Source of the DNA: JAEUSF01 sp964484145
Lineage (GTDB): Bacteria > Patescibacteriota > Doudnabacteria > UBA920
Direction of reading: 5' to 3'
Length of the DNA: 15,609 nucleotides
NCBI GenBank assembly: GCA_964484145.1
Contig: CAZAED010000027.1
Coordinates: 1-15,609 of the forward strand
Within the stretch, counting starts at the first letter, position 1, and each line of letters opens with the position of its first letter. The translations under genes and the position numbers were made by a program. Positions 8,424 through 14,801 of the stretch are shown piece by piece. The notes below the pieces were generated by a model. The model was not told the DNA's origin, made no database searches, and saw nothing but the letters and a program-made list of their open reading frames with translations.

Positions 8424-9650
8424 ATGTCTGACCAAAAAAAACAATTTAATATATTGGTTTTTCACAGAACCGGTTTTTCCTACGGCAGTACGGAAAAATT
8501 AATGAGACAAATGTCCAAAATTTTAAGCCAAAGCTTTAAAGTTTTTTTCGTGGCCGGTGGATTGGTAAACGAAACTGAAAAAAAAGCTTTGGAAGCTTTA
8601 GGTATTACGGTAATTTCTGTCAGTAGTAAAAAACAGCAGGATAGGGAGCCATATAAACTCCTTAATATGGAGCCACCTATAAAAGAAATAATAAAAAAAT
8701 ATAATATTACTTGTATTTTTACGGACGTCTTTGCTCACTACCAATTTCCCATAAATTCTGTTCCGGCCAGTATCCCATTTGTATTAATTTCTCCGTTTGG
8801 GCATTTTACGACCAACGGTAACGTAGCTTTGGCTTACGTTTCGGGTAAAATTAATACTCAGCGGGTAATAAATCGTGGTGCCAAGGCAAAAATTTTATTT
8901 AACCCGTTAGAAGATTTTTCTCAAACAGTTTGGCAGAAGCCTGCTGTAGGGGAGAGAATTGTCTTTGGCCGCATAGGCCGAGACGATGACGCAATTTTTG
9001 ACCCTATTGCTTTGCGAGCGTTTAAAAAATTAGAAGAAATTTATCCGAATGAGGTAAAATATATTGTAGTTAACCCTCCGCCAATGTGGAAAAAAATGGC
9101 GGTTGAATTGGGTGTAAGGAATATGGAAACGCGTCCGCCGATTTTAGACCGGGAGGGTTTGTGTAATTTTTATAAAGAAATAGACGTTTTAGCGCATGCT
9201 CGTAAAGACGGTGAAACTGTTGGTATGGCAATTGCCGAAGCTATGCTGGCGGGTAATCCTATACTTACTCACAAGTCTCATTTTCATAATGAACATTTCG
9301 AAATATTAAATCCAGCTTATGCGCTTTGGGCGGAAGTCGGAGACGTGGAAAAATATTTCGAGAATATGGAGTGGATGGTAAAAAATAAAAACAAAATTCG
9401 CTCAATGGGGCTTTTAGCTAGGCAAAAGGCGTTGGAAATTTTTTCTTTAGAGACTCAAACCCCAAAAATACTTGCCGATTTTAAAGCCGCTTGCCAAAAA
9501 AATTATAACGACACTCCCTGGGGAAGAATTAAAGGCTATATTAGGCTTTACTTAGAAAACTTTAAGGCCCTCCCGTTTTTAATTGGTAAAAATTTAACTT
9601 ACCATTTTCCTTATTTCTATAAAACTTTGCGTAAATTCTATTATAAATAA
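8424..9650 (+). CDS. Glycosyltransferase, GT4-like (GT-B fold)
   Basis: 408-residue glycosyltransferase. The N-terminal half begins with FNILVFHRTGFSYGSTEKLM (8-27), like group 1 enzymes whose first loop handles the acceptor. The donor domain starts at IVFGRIGRDDDAIF (179-192), keeping the Arg of the GR motif but not the usual following KG. VLAHARKDGETVGMAIAEAM (255-274) holds the E-x7-E pair (Glu264, Glu272), and AGNPILTH (276-283) follows it as in the family. The last 45 residues (about 363-408) are aromatic and basic, consistent with peripheral membrane binding. It begins immediately after the previous stop and overlaps the transporter gene by one base (TAATG). It is the third glycosyltransferase in a row; order in the gene array does not prove order of sugar addition. 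Confidence 0.82.
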   Translation: MSDQKKQFNILVFHRTGFSYGSTEKLMRQMSKILSQSFKVFFVAGGLVNETEKKALEALGITVISVSSKKQQDREPYKLLNMEPPIKEIIKKYNITCIFTDVFAHYQFPINSVPASIPFVLISPFGHFTTNGNVALAYVSGKINTQRVINRGAKAKILFNPLEDFSQTVWQKPAVGERIVFGRIGRDDDAIFDPIALRAFKKLEEIYPNEVKYIVVNPPPMWKKMAVELGVRNMETRPPILDREGLCNFYKEIDVLAHARKDGETVGMAIAEAMLAGNPILTHKSHFHNEHFEILNPAYALWAEVGDVEKYFENMEWMVKNKNKIRSMGLLARQKALEIFSLETQTPKILADFKAACQKNYNDTPWGRIKGYIRLYLENFKALPFLIGKNLTYHFPYFYKTLRKFYYK

Positions 9651-10567
9651 TGCAAATTTTCTTTTTTTTACTTTATAAATTAATACCTCTTTATTTGTTA
9701 ATTCTCCTTGGCTTTTTAGCGGGGCGTTTTTTACAGACACAAAAGGAAACAGTTGCCAGGCTGTTAATATATATTATAACTCCCGTAGTGGTTTTTTACG
9801 GTGTTTCGGGAGCTAAATTAAATTCAAGCCTACTTTTATTACCCGTCATATTTTTTTTACTCGCTTGCTTTATATGCTTGACTTTTTATAGTATTGGGAA
9901 GAAGTTTTGGCAAGGGCCTACAAAAAATATTTTAGCCTTTGCAACGGGTGCCGGTAACACCGGCTACTTTGGAGTGCCCGTGGCGGTTGCTCTTTATGGT
10001 AACCAAATTTTAGGCGCTGCAGTTTTAGCAGTATTGGGAATGATTTTATATGAAAATACTTTAGGTTTTTTTATAACCGCTCGTGGGCAATATAGCGCAA
10101 AGGAAGCCTTTATTAAAGTTATTAAATTACCCTCTGTTTATGCTTTTTTACTAGGCGTTTTATTTAGCTTTTTTAGAATTTCTATTAACCCAATAGTGCC
10201 TTGGCTGGAAAATTTTAAAGCCGCCTATTCAATTTTTGGTATGATGTTAATAGGTATGGCTATGGCCGGAATTAAAAAATTTGAAATAGATATAAAGTTT
10301 ACGCTTCTAACGTTTTTTGCCAAATTTGCTGTTTGGCCGGCTCTTATGTTAGCCTTAATTTATTGCGATTCGGTTAGTTTTCGTTTCTTAGATCCGAGCT
10401 TAAACAAAATACTTTTGCTCTTAGCAGCTGTTCCTCTTGCCGCAAATACCGTTGCTTTTGCCAGCGAGCTGAAGGCCGAGCCGGAAAAAGCTTCCATTGC
10501 CGTTCTGTTTAGTACTTTATTTGCATTAATATATACTCCGCTGTTTGTCCTAGTATTTTTATATTAG
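9650..10567 (+). CDS. AEC-family (auxin efflux carrier-like) membrane transporter
   Basis: 305-residue integral membrane protein of the AEC / membrane transport protein family (bacterial members include the MdcF malonate and mleP/mae malate-type carriers). Roughly ten hydrophobic segments are visible, split in two halves. FATGAGNTGYFGVPVAVAL (97-115) is the N-terminal unwound-helix signature, and AVPLAANTVAFASELKAEPE (260-279) with STLFALIYTP (288-297) is the matching C-terminal block. Length matches the usual 300-320 residues. Its ATG shares one base with the stop of the preceding glycosyltransferase, and the MBOAT gene follows by 21 bases, so it belongs to the glycan operon rather than sitting beside it. 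Known relatives move organic anions; the substrate here is unknown. This family is not a standard part of polysaccharide loci. Confidence 0.9.
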   Translation: MQIFFFLLYKLIPLYLLILLGFLAGRFLQTQKETVARLLIYIITPVVVFYGVSGAKLNSSLLLLPVIFFLLACFICLTFYSIGKKFWQGPTKNILAFATGAGNTGYFGVPVAVALYGNQILGAAVLAVLGMILYENTLGFFITARGQYSAKEAFIKVIKLPSVYAFLLGVLFSFFRISINPIVPWLENFKAAYSIFGMMLIGMAMAGIKKFEIDIKFTLLTFFAKFAVWPALMLALIYCDSVSFRFLDPSLNKILLLLAAVPLAANTVAFASELKAEPEKASIAVLFSTLFALIYTPLFVLVFLY

Positions 10568-10588
10568 TTGAAAAATAGTTTCCCATTT

Positions 10589-12082
10589 ATGTTATTTAAC
10601 TCTTTTATTTTTATTTTTATATTTTTTCCCATAGTTACTTTGGGTTATTTTTTCTTGCCCCATCGTTTCCGTTGGTTCTGGCTGCTTTCTGCTAGCTGTT
10701 ATTTTTATATGGCTTTTGTTCCAAAGTATCTGCTAATATTGGCAGCTACTATTGTAATTGATTATATTGCCGGCATTTATATAGAAAAATCTGAGGGGAA
10801 GAAAAGAAAATTATTTTTAACCTTAAGTATAATTGCTAATGTAAGTTTTTTGGCTTTTTTTAAGTATTTTAATTTTTTGGCAGACAATATTAATCAACTC
10901 GCAAGTTTAATTCATTGGAACTATCCGGTACCGCTTTTAAATATTATTTTGCCCATTGGCCTTTCTTTTCATACTTTTCAAGCCATGAGTTACACAATAG
11001 AGGTTTACAGAGGCAAGCAGAAGGCGGAAAGACATTTTGGCATTTACGCCTTATACGTTATGTTTTACCCTCAGTTAGTAGCCGGACCAATAGAAAGGCC
11101 TCAGCAACTATTATTCCAATTTCACGAAAAGCATAATTTTGACGCTGGTAAAGCAACCGAAGGTTTAAGGCGTATGCTGTTTGGTTTGTTTAAAAAAATT
11201 TTTATTGCCGACCGTATGGCACTTTTAGTAAATACGGTTTTTGGTAGCGTGACTAATTACCATGGATTTACTTTAATCGGCGCAACGCTATTTTTTGCTG
11301 TACAGCTGTATTGTGACTTTTCGGGCTATTCAGATATTGCGGTTGGCTCAGCAAAGGTTATGGGTTTTAATTTAATGGAAAACTTTCAAATGCCATATTT
11401 TTCTAAGTCCATAGCTGAGTTTTGGCGCAGGTGGCATATTTCTTTAATGAACTGGTTTAGGGACTACTTGTATTACCCTTTGCTTTTTTCCGGCAGACAG
11501 AGAGGTAAAATATGGATTTATTTTTCTTTGCTATTTACTTTTTTTATTAGCGGACTTTGGCATGGAGCGGATTGGAAGTATGTATTTATGGGATTACTAA
11601 ACGGTTTTTATATTACTTTTTCCCAGGTTTCTGCTTCGGCCAGACAATACTTAGTAAAATTATTTTATTTGGACCGCTTGCCGGCGTTTTACAATTTTTT
11701 ACGGATTATTACCACCTTTACTTTAGTTTGCTTTGGTTGGGTGCTCTTTAGGGCGAATAATTTGTCTGACGCTTGGTATATATGGACACATATGTTTGTG
11801 GGCTTGGGCGGGCAACTTGCTTGGTTATTTGGTTTGCTTAAAGCTAAGGTTGGTATTGGGGTAATTTTGGCAAAGCTCTGGCCGGGAATAGTAAGTATAG
11901 ATTTAATAATTGGCACTGTTTCCGTTTTAGCCTTTGGCCTTTACGAAATTTATCATGGTTTTTTTGGGAAAATTTTTCATAATAGCAGAATTGTAAGATG
12001 GACAGTTTACTATGTATTAATTTTACTAATTTTGTATTTTGGGGTTTTTGACAAAACTCAATTTATATATTTCCAGTTTTAA
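10589..12082 (+). CDS. MBOAT-family O-acyltransferase (AlgI/DltB type)
   Basis: 497-residue polytopic acyltransferase of the AlgI-like MBOAT branch, which passes an acyl group from the cytoplasm to an extracellular glycan acceptor. Signatures: LPIGLSFHTFQAMSYTIEVY (121-140), FYPQLVAGPIERPQQL (159-174), VQLYCDFSGYSDIAVGSAKV (238-257), FWRRWHISLMNWFRDYLYYP (278-297) with His283, and ISGLWHGADWKYV (320-332) with His325, the predicted catalytic histidine. About ten to twelve hydrophobic segments span the protein. I chose the ATG at 10589 rather than the in-frame TTG at 10568 because AlgI-type proteins characteristically begin MLFNS followed by a hydrophobic FPIV helix, as seen here. The following gene overlaps by one base and encodes the SGNH-like partner usual for this family. 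Acetyl is the likeliest group transferred, but this is not shown. Confidence 0.93.
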   Translation: MLFNSFIFIFIFFPIVTLGYFFLPHRFRWFWLLSASCYFYMAFVPKYLLILAATIVIDYIAGIYIEKSEGKKRKLFLTLSIIANVSFLAFFKYFNFLADNINQLASLIHWNYPVPLLNIILPIGLSFHTFQAMSYTIEVYRGKQKAERHFGIYALYVMFYPQLVAGPIERPQQLLFQFHEKHNFDAGKATEGLRRMLFGLFKKIFIADRMALLVNTVFGSVTNYHGFTLIGATLFFAVQLYCDFSGYSDIAVGSAKVMGFNLMENFQMPYFSKSIAEFWRRWHISLMNWFRDYLYYPLLFSGRQRGKIWIYFSLLFTFFISGLWHGADWKYVFMGLLNGFYITFSQVSASARQYLVKLFYLDRLPAFYNFLRIITTFTLVCFGWVLFRANNLSDAWYIWTHMFVGLGGQLAWLFGLLKAKVGIGVILAKLWPGIVSIDLIIGTVSVLAFGLYEIYHGFFGKIFHNSRIVRWTVYYVLILLILYFGVFDKTQFIYFQF

Positions 12083-13032
12083 TGAAACGTTTTTTGTTTT
12101 TGGGTTTATTATTTGTTTTATTAATTGTGGCGACAGTGAAAGTTGCGGCAATTTTTTCTAGCACCGAGCTTGACCCAAATAATTGGATGGCTGAAGTGGC
12201 CATTAAACATAAACGACTTGATTCCTTAAAAGGGGAGAGGGCGGTGTTTATTGGGGACTCTAGTTTAGTTTTTGGGCTAGATGCTAAAAGCTTGGAAGAA
12301 AAATTAAGTAAACCCACGGCTAATATGGGTATTCATGGCGCTTTGGGCTTACCGTTTTATTTTCAAGAAGTTAAGGGTTCTTTAAGAGATGGAGACAATG
12401 TGTTTGCTATTTTTTATTACTATCCGTCTAAAGACGACGTAAACGAAGGCGTTTTGTGTCACGCTTTAGATTTTTATCCGTCATTAAAAACACGTTTAGA
12501 AATGAATTGGTTAGAAAAGGTAAGGTTTAGTGCTTCGTGTGATTTAAAACGCACGCGGCGTTATTTGCTCAATAAAGCGCGCGGCCAAAAAATTAATACT
12601 CCCATTCCAACTAAATCAACCGTGTTTGAATCCGCCATGTCAGCCTTTAACCAATACGGCGATATTTATGACGAATTGCACCAAGAGCATTTAATTAATT
12701 TTGCAGAAGGCTCCGGTTTTTTGCCGCACCCTCCACAAGCTGAAACTTTTAAGCTTATTAGTAGTTCAAAGGAGTTGTACGAAAAAGTCGGGGCAAAATT
12801 ATATATTATTTACCCTCCGTATCCCAAGTCTTTGTTCAAGAAAAATCAAAAATTAATAGAGGATTATGATAAAGAACTTAGGCAGAATACTAATGTAGAA
12901 GTTTTAAACCACCCAATAGATTCTGTTTTAGACGACAACTTATTTTTTAATTCGCAATATCATTTAAATACCGAAGGCAAAAAGCAGTTTACCAATTATT
13001 TGGCAGGGTTAGTGAAGCCATTGACCAATTAA
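12082..13032 (+). CDS. Membrane-anchored SGNH/GDSL-like protein, AlgJ/DltD-type partner of the MBOAT
   Basis: 316-residue protein with one N-terminal hydrophobic helix (about 4-26) acting as signal anchor, so the rest should face outside. AVFIGDSSLVFGLDA (54-68) is SGNH block I with the candidate nucleophile Ser60, and NMGIHGALGL (81-90) is block II with its Asn and Gly. FFNSQYHLNTEGKKQF (288-303) near the C-terminus is the His block, with His294. The usual Asp of the DxxH-type block is not present: Asn290 and Ser291 occupy the two candidate positions. MBOAT/SGNH pairs of this kind (AlgI with AlgJ/AlgX, DltB with DltD, PatA/PatB) hand the acyl group on to the glycan. The one-base overlap (TAATG) with the MBOAT gene supports such a partnership. 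Whether it is an active transferase or a binding partner is uncertain. Confidence 0.8.
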   Translation: MKRFLFLGLLFVLLIVATVKVAAIFSSTELDPNNWMAEVAIKHKRLDSLKGERAVFIGDSSLVFGLDAKSLEEKLSKPTANMGIHGALGLPFYFQEVKGSLRDGDNVFAIFYYYPSKDDVNEGVLCHALDFYPSLKTRLEMNWLEKVRFSASCDLKRTRRYLLNKARGQKINTPIPTKSTVFESAMSAFNQYGDIYDELHQEHLINFAEGSGFLPHPPQAETFKLISSSKELYEKVGAKLYIIYPPYPKSLFKKNQKLIEDYDKELRQNTNVEVLNHPIDSVLDDNLFFNSQYHLNTEGKKQFTNYLAGLVKPLTN

Positions 13033-13042
13033 TTTTTTAGGT

Positions 13043-13071
13043 TTGTTAGGCTTAGCTCACTATGCTAAAAT
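13043..13071 (+). promoter_or_regulatory. Sigma70-type promoter with extended -10
   Basis: TTGTTA (13043-13048) and TAAAAT (13066-13071) are separated by exactly 17 bases. They match the -35 consensus at 4 of 6 positions and the -10 at 5 of 6. TGC directly before the -10 box gives an extended -10 element. Transcription would start near 13078, about 44 bases before the methyltransferase ATG. It lies in the only real intergenic gap (13033-13121), so it probably starts a separate three-gene transcript. No rho-independent terminator for the upstream operon was found here, so read-through is possible. Confidence 0.5.
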
Positions 13072-13076
13072 TAGCT
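13052..13076. repeat. Short inverted and direct repeat overlapping the promoter
   Basis: TTAGC (13052-13056) and GCTAA (13064-13068) form an inverted repeat around a 7-base spacer, and GCTAA pairs again with TTAGC at 13071-13075 across two bases. Seen the other way, TTAGCT occurs twice as a direct repeat (13052-13057 and 13071-13076) with starts 19 bases apart. The middle copy overlaps the extended -10 element. It could be a regulator's binding site; the stems are too short and lack a T-run, so a terminator is unlikely. In such AT-rich DNA chance is possible. Confidence 0.3.
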
Positions 13077-13081
13077 TAAAT

Positions 13082-13087
13082 TATAAT
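13082..13087 (+). promoter_or_regulatory. Second candidate -10 box (TATAAT)
   Basis: A perfect TATAAT lies 34 bases before the methyltransferase ATG. No convincing -35 hexamer is found 16-18 bases upstream (that stretch reads ACTATG or shifts of it), and no TG extends it. It may be a weaker tandem promoter or merely AT-rich sequence. Confidence 0.25.
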
Positions 13088-13121
13088 AGTCAAATTTATA
13101 AACGCGTGAAAAAATACGAAT

Positions 13122-14276
13122 ATGAAATTTAATTGGCAGGTAGATAAAACCACAATACAGTGTTTATTTGGCAAGTCTGTTTTGTTTAGCGATACTCTGC
13201 ACCATTGGAATAGCGCTGTTTTGCGATTACTGCACCAGACAGATTTGGAAGCTAGAAATTGGCTCGGAGAATCTTTTTTATTTTCTTTACAAGCTTCAAA
13301 AAAGTCGGCAGGGTTTAACAGTCTTTCTTTAAAAGAAAAGGTTAAGGCTTTAAAAGTCGGGTGGGAAAGGGTTCATAGCGCTGCTAAAGTCAAAGCCAAT
13401 AATCAACTTTTAAAAAAAGCTCACATTGGCTCTTGCGGACACAAAGCCAATTATATTATTGCAAATTCTGTAGATTCTAATTCAAACTATTGTGTGGTTG
13501 GTTGTAGCGAATGTGACTATGGCTGGCTTGTGGACGTAAAACATCCCGAGAAAGCTTTAAATGACACAGTCGACTATGAAGAAGAATATTTTGAAGGCGG
13601 CACGCATGGCTTAGGCTACGGGAGCTATTTGCAGCAAGAGCCTTGGCGAATAGAAAAAGCTTACGGGCAAATTAGGCAAATTAAATCTGCGGCGGAATTT
13701 TTAAACATTAAGCTAGGCAAGAGCACTCGTTTGCTCGACGTAGGTTCGGGCTATGGTTTTTTACGTAAAGCCGCGCAAGATGCCGGGTGGAAACATGATG
13801 GTACAGATTTAAGTAAGTTTGCGGGAAAAGTCGCAAAAAAACAATATGGCTTTAATACTTTTGTCGGGCTGTTAAAAGATTTTGCCAAACAAAATAAAGA
13901 CAAGAAGTTTGACATAATAGTTTTGGCAGATGTTATAGAACATGTGCAAAACCCTACAGAAGAATTAAAATTAGTAAAAAGTTTACTTAAGCCCAATGGT
14001 TTTTGTATGGTCAGAACACCAAATATTGTATCTACCGAAGCAGAAGTTTTTGGTAATTTGTTTTATTCGCTAAAAAGCGAACATCTGCACTATTTTTCAC
14101 CAAAAGCTATTGGTCTGTTTGCGAATATGGCTGGCTTAGCGCCTCGCTTCGTAATTACTCAGTCACATTTTTTTGTAGGAGCATTAGGTCAAGGTATTAG
14201 AGTCTACGAATCTAGCGGACAAGGTTCCGACATTTTTGCTTTACTTCAAAATACTTCTAACACACTTAAACTATGA
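13122..14276 (+). CDS. Two-domain methyltransferase with N-terminal Cys/His zinc-ribbon-like segment
   Basis: 384-residue protein in three parts. Residues 1-100 are unrecognised, soluble, Leu/Lys/Trp-rich. Residues 101-160 look like a small metal site (Cys105, His107, Cys124, Cys128, Cys131) followed by DYEEEYFEGG (151-160), a layout common in glycan and natural-product methyltransferases that have an N-terminal zinc-binding domain. Residues 200-384 are a class I SAM methyltransferase: RLLDVGSGYGFLRKAA (203-218) is motif I, DGTDLS (226-231) the ribose-binding acidic end of strand 2, IIVLADVIEHVQNP (265-278) motif IV, and LLKPNGFCMVRTPN (288-301) the next strand. It starts a new transcript after an 89-base gap and overlaps the phosphatase gene by 4 bases (ATGA). 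The start is set by the first ATG of the frame; no Shine-Dalgarno sequence is visible. The methylated substrate is unknown. Confidence 0.8.
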   Translation: MKFNWQVDKTTIQCLFGKSVLFSDTLHHWNSAVLRLLHQTDLEARNWLGESFLFSLQASKKSAGFNSLSLKEKVKALKVGWERVHSAAKVKANNQLLKKAHIGSCGHKANYIIANSVDSNSNYCVVGCSECDYGWLVDVKHPEKALNDTVDYEEEYFEGGTHGLGYGSYLQQEPWRIEKAYGQIRQIKSAAEFLNIKLGKSTRLLDVGSGYGFLRKAAQDAGWKHDGTDLSKFAGKVAKKQYGFNTFVGLLKDFAKQNKDKKFDIIVLADVIEHVQNPTEELKLVKSLLKPNGFCMVRTPNIVSTEAEVFGNLFYSLKSEHLHYFSPKAIGLFANMAGLAPRFVITQSHFFVGALGQGIRVYESSGQGSDIFALLQNTSNTLKL

Positions 14277-14797
14277 AGGCAATATTTTGGGACAGAGACG
14301 GAGTCTTAAATCATATAGTGGCAGAAAGAACAGAAGACGGTCAAAAAAACGTCTCGCCTTTAAAGTTTGAAGATTTTAAACTTGTCGATGGTGTGTCATC
14401 TGTTCTACAAAAGGTTAAGGAAAAAGGGTATATGAACATTATTGCCACCAAACAACCGGACATCGCCCGAAGTAAAATGTCGTGGGAAGAGTTAAATAAA
14501 ATGCATGACTTTTTAAAAGCCAATGTGCCTACTATAGACGCCATTTACGTATGCCCGCACGACAATAAAGACAATTGTAACTGCAGAAAACCAAAACCAG
14601 GTTTACTGCTTGATGCCGCGAAGGACTATCATCTGAATTTAAATGAATGCTACATGATAGGCGACAGCCAAAGCGACATAGACGCCGCACACAATGCAGG
14701 AGTTAAGGCCATAGTCCTAAGAACTAATTACAACCAAGATATAACCAACGCAGACTTTGAAATAAAAAACTTAGAAGAAATTTTTAAAATAATTTAA
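14273..14797 (+). CDS. gmhB: HAD-IIIA phosphatase, GmhB (heptose bisphosphate phosphatase)-like
   Basis: 174-residue phosphatase of the HisB-N/GmhB branch of the HAD superfamily, close to the usual 175-190 residues. FWDRDGVLN (5-13) holds the nucleophile Asp7 and acid/base Asp9. ATKQPDIAR (58-66) matches the GmhB TNQPGIAR segment with Thr59. CPHDNKDNCNCRKPKPG (94-110) is the zinc loop (Cys94, His96, Cys102, Cys104) running into the motif III Lys. MIGDSQSDIDAAHNAG (128-143) is motif IV with Asp131 and Asp135. The family removes the C7 phosphate from D-glycero-D-manno-heptose 1,7-bisphosphate, giving the 1-phosphate for ADP- or GDP-heptose synthesis. No GmhA, HldE/HddA or HddC gene is in the window, so a related sugar phosphate is possible. 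It overlaps the methyltransferase by 4 bases and precedes the HD gene by 4. Confidence 0.87.
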   Translation: MKAIFWDRDGVLNHIVAERTEDGQKNVSPLKFEDFKLVDGVSSVLQKVKEKGYMNIIATKQPDIARSKMSWEELNKMHDFLKANVPTIDAIYVCPHDNKDNCNCRKPKPGLLLDAAKDYHLNLNECYMIGDSQSDIDAAHNAGVKAIVLRTNYNQDITNADFEIKNLEEIFKII

Positions 14798-14801
14798 TTA
14801 A

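Noticed and set aside
10568..10588. TTG start for the MBOAT gene directly after the AEC stop
   Set aside because: AlgI-type proteins characteristically begin MLFNS, encoded from the ATG at 10589; the TTG adds seven atypical residues.
11557..11916. Nested + and - frames at 11557-11751 and 11689-11916
   Set aside because: They overlap the MBOAT coding sequence, whose conserved motifs cover this region in the main frame; no independent support.
13052..13075. Rho-independent terminator after the SGNH gene
   Set aside because: Stems are only five base pairs, AT-rich, and no T-run follows; the T-run at 13032-13038 precedes rather than follows the repeat.
7468..14276. TGA recoded as glycine (Gracilibacteria/Absconditabacteria code)
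   Set aside because: No gene has an internal TGA, and TGA ends two genes at positions that fit normal domain ends with ATGA overlaps.
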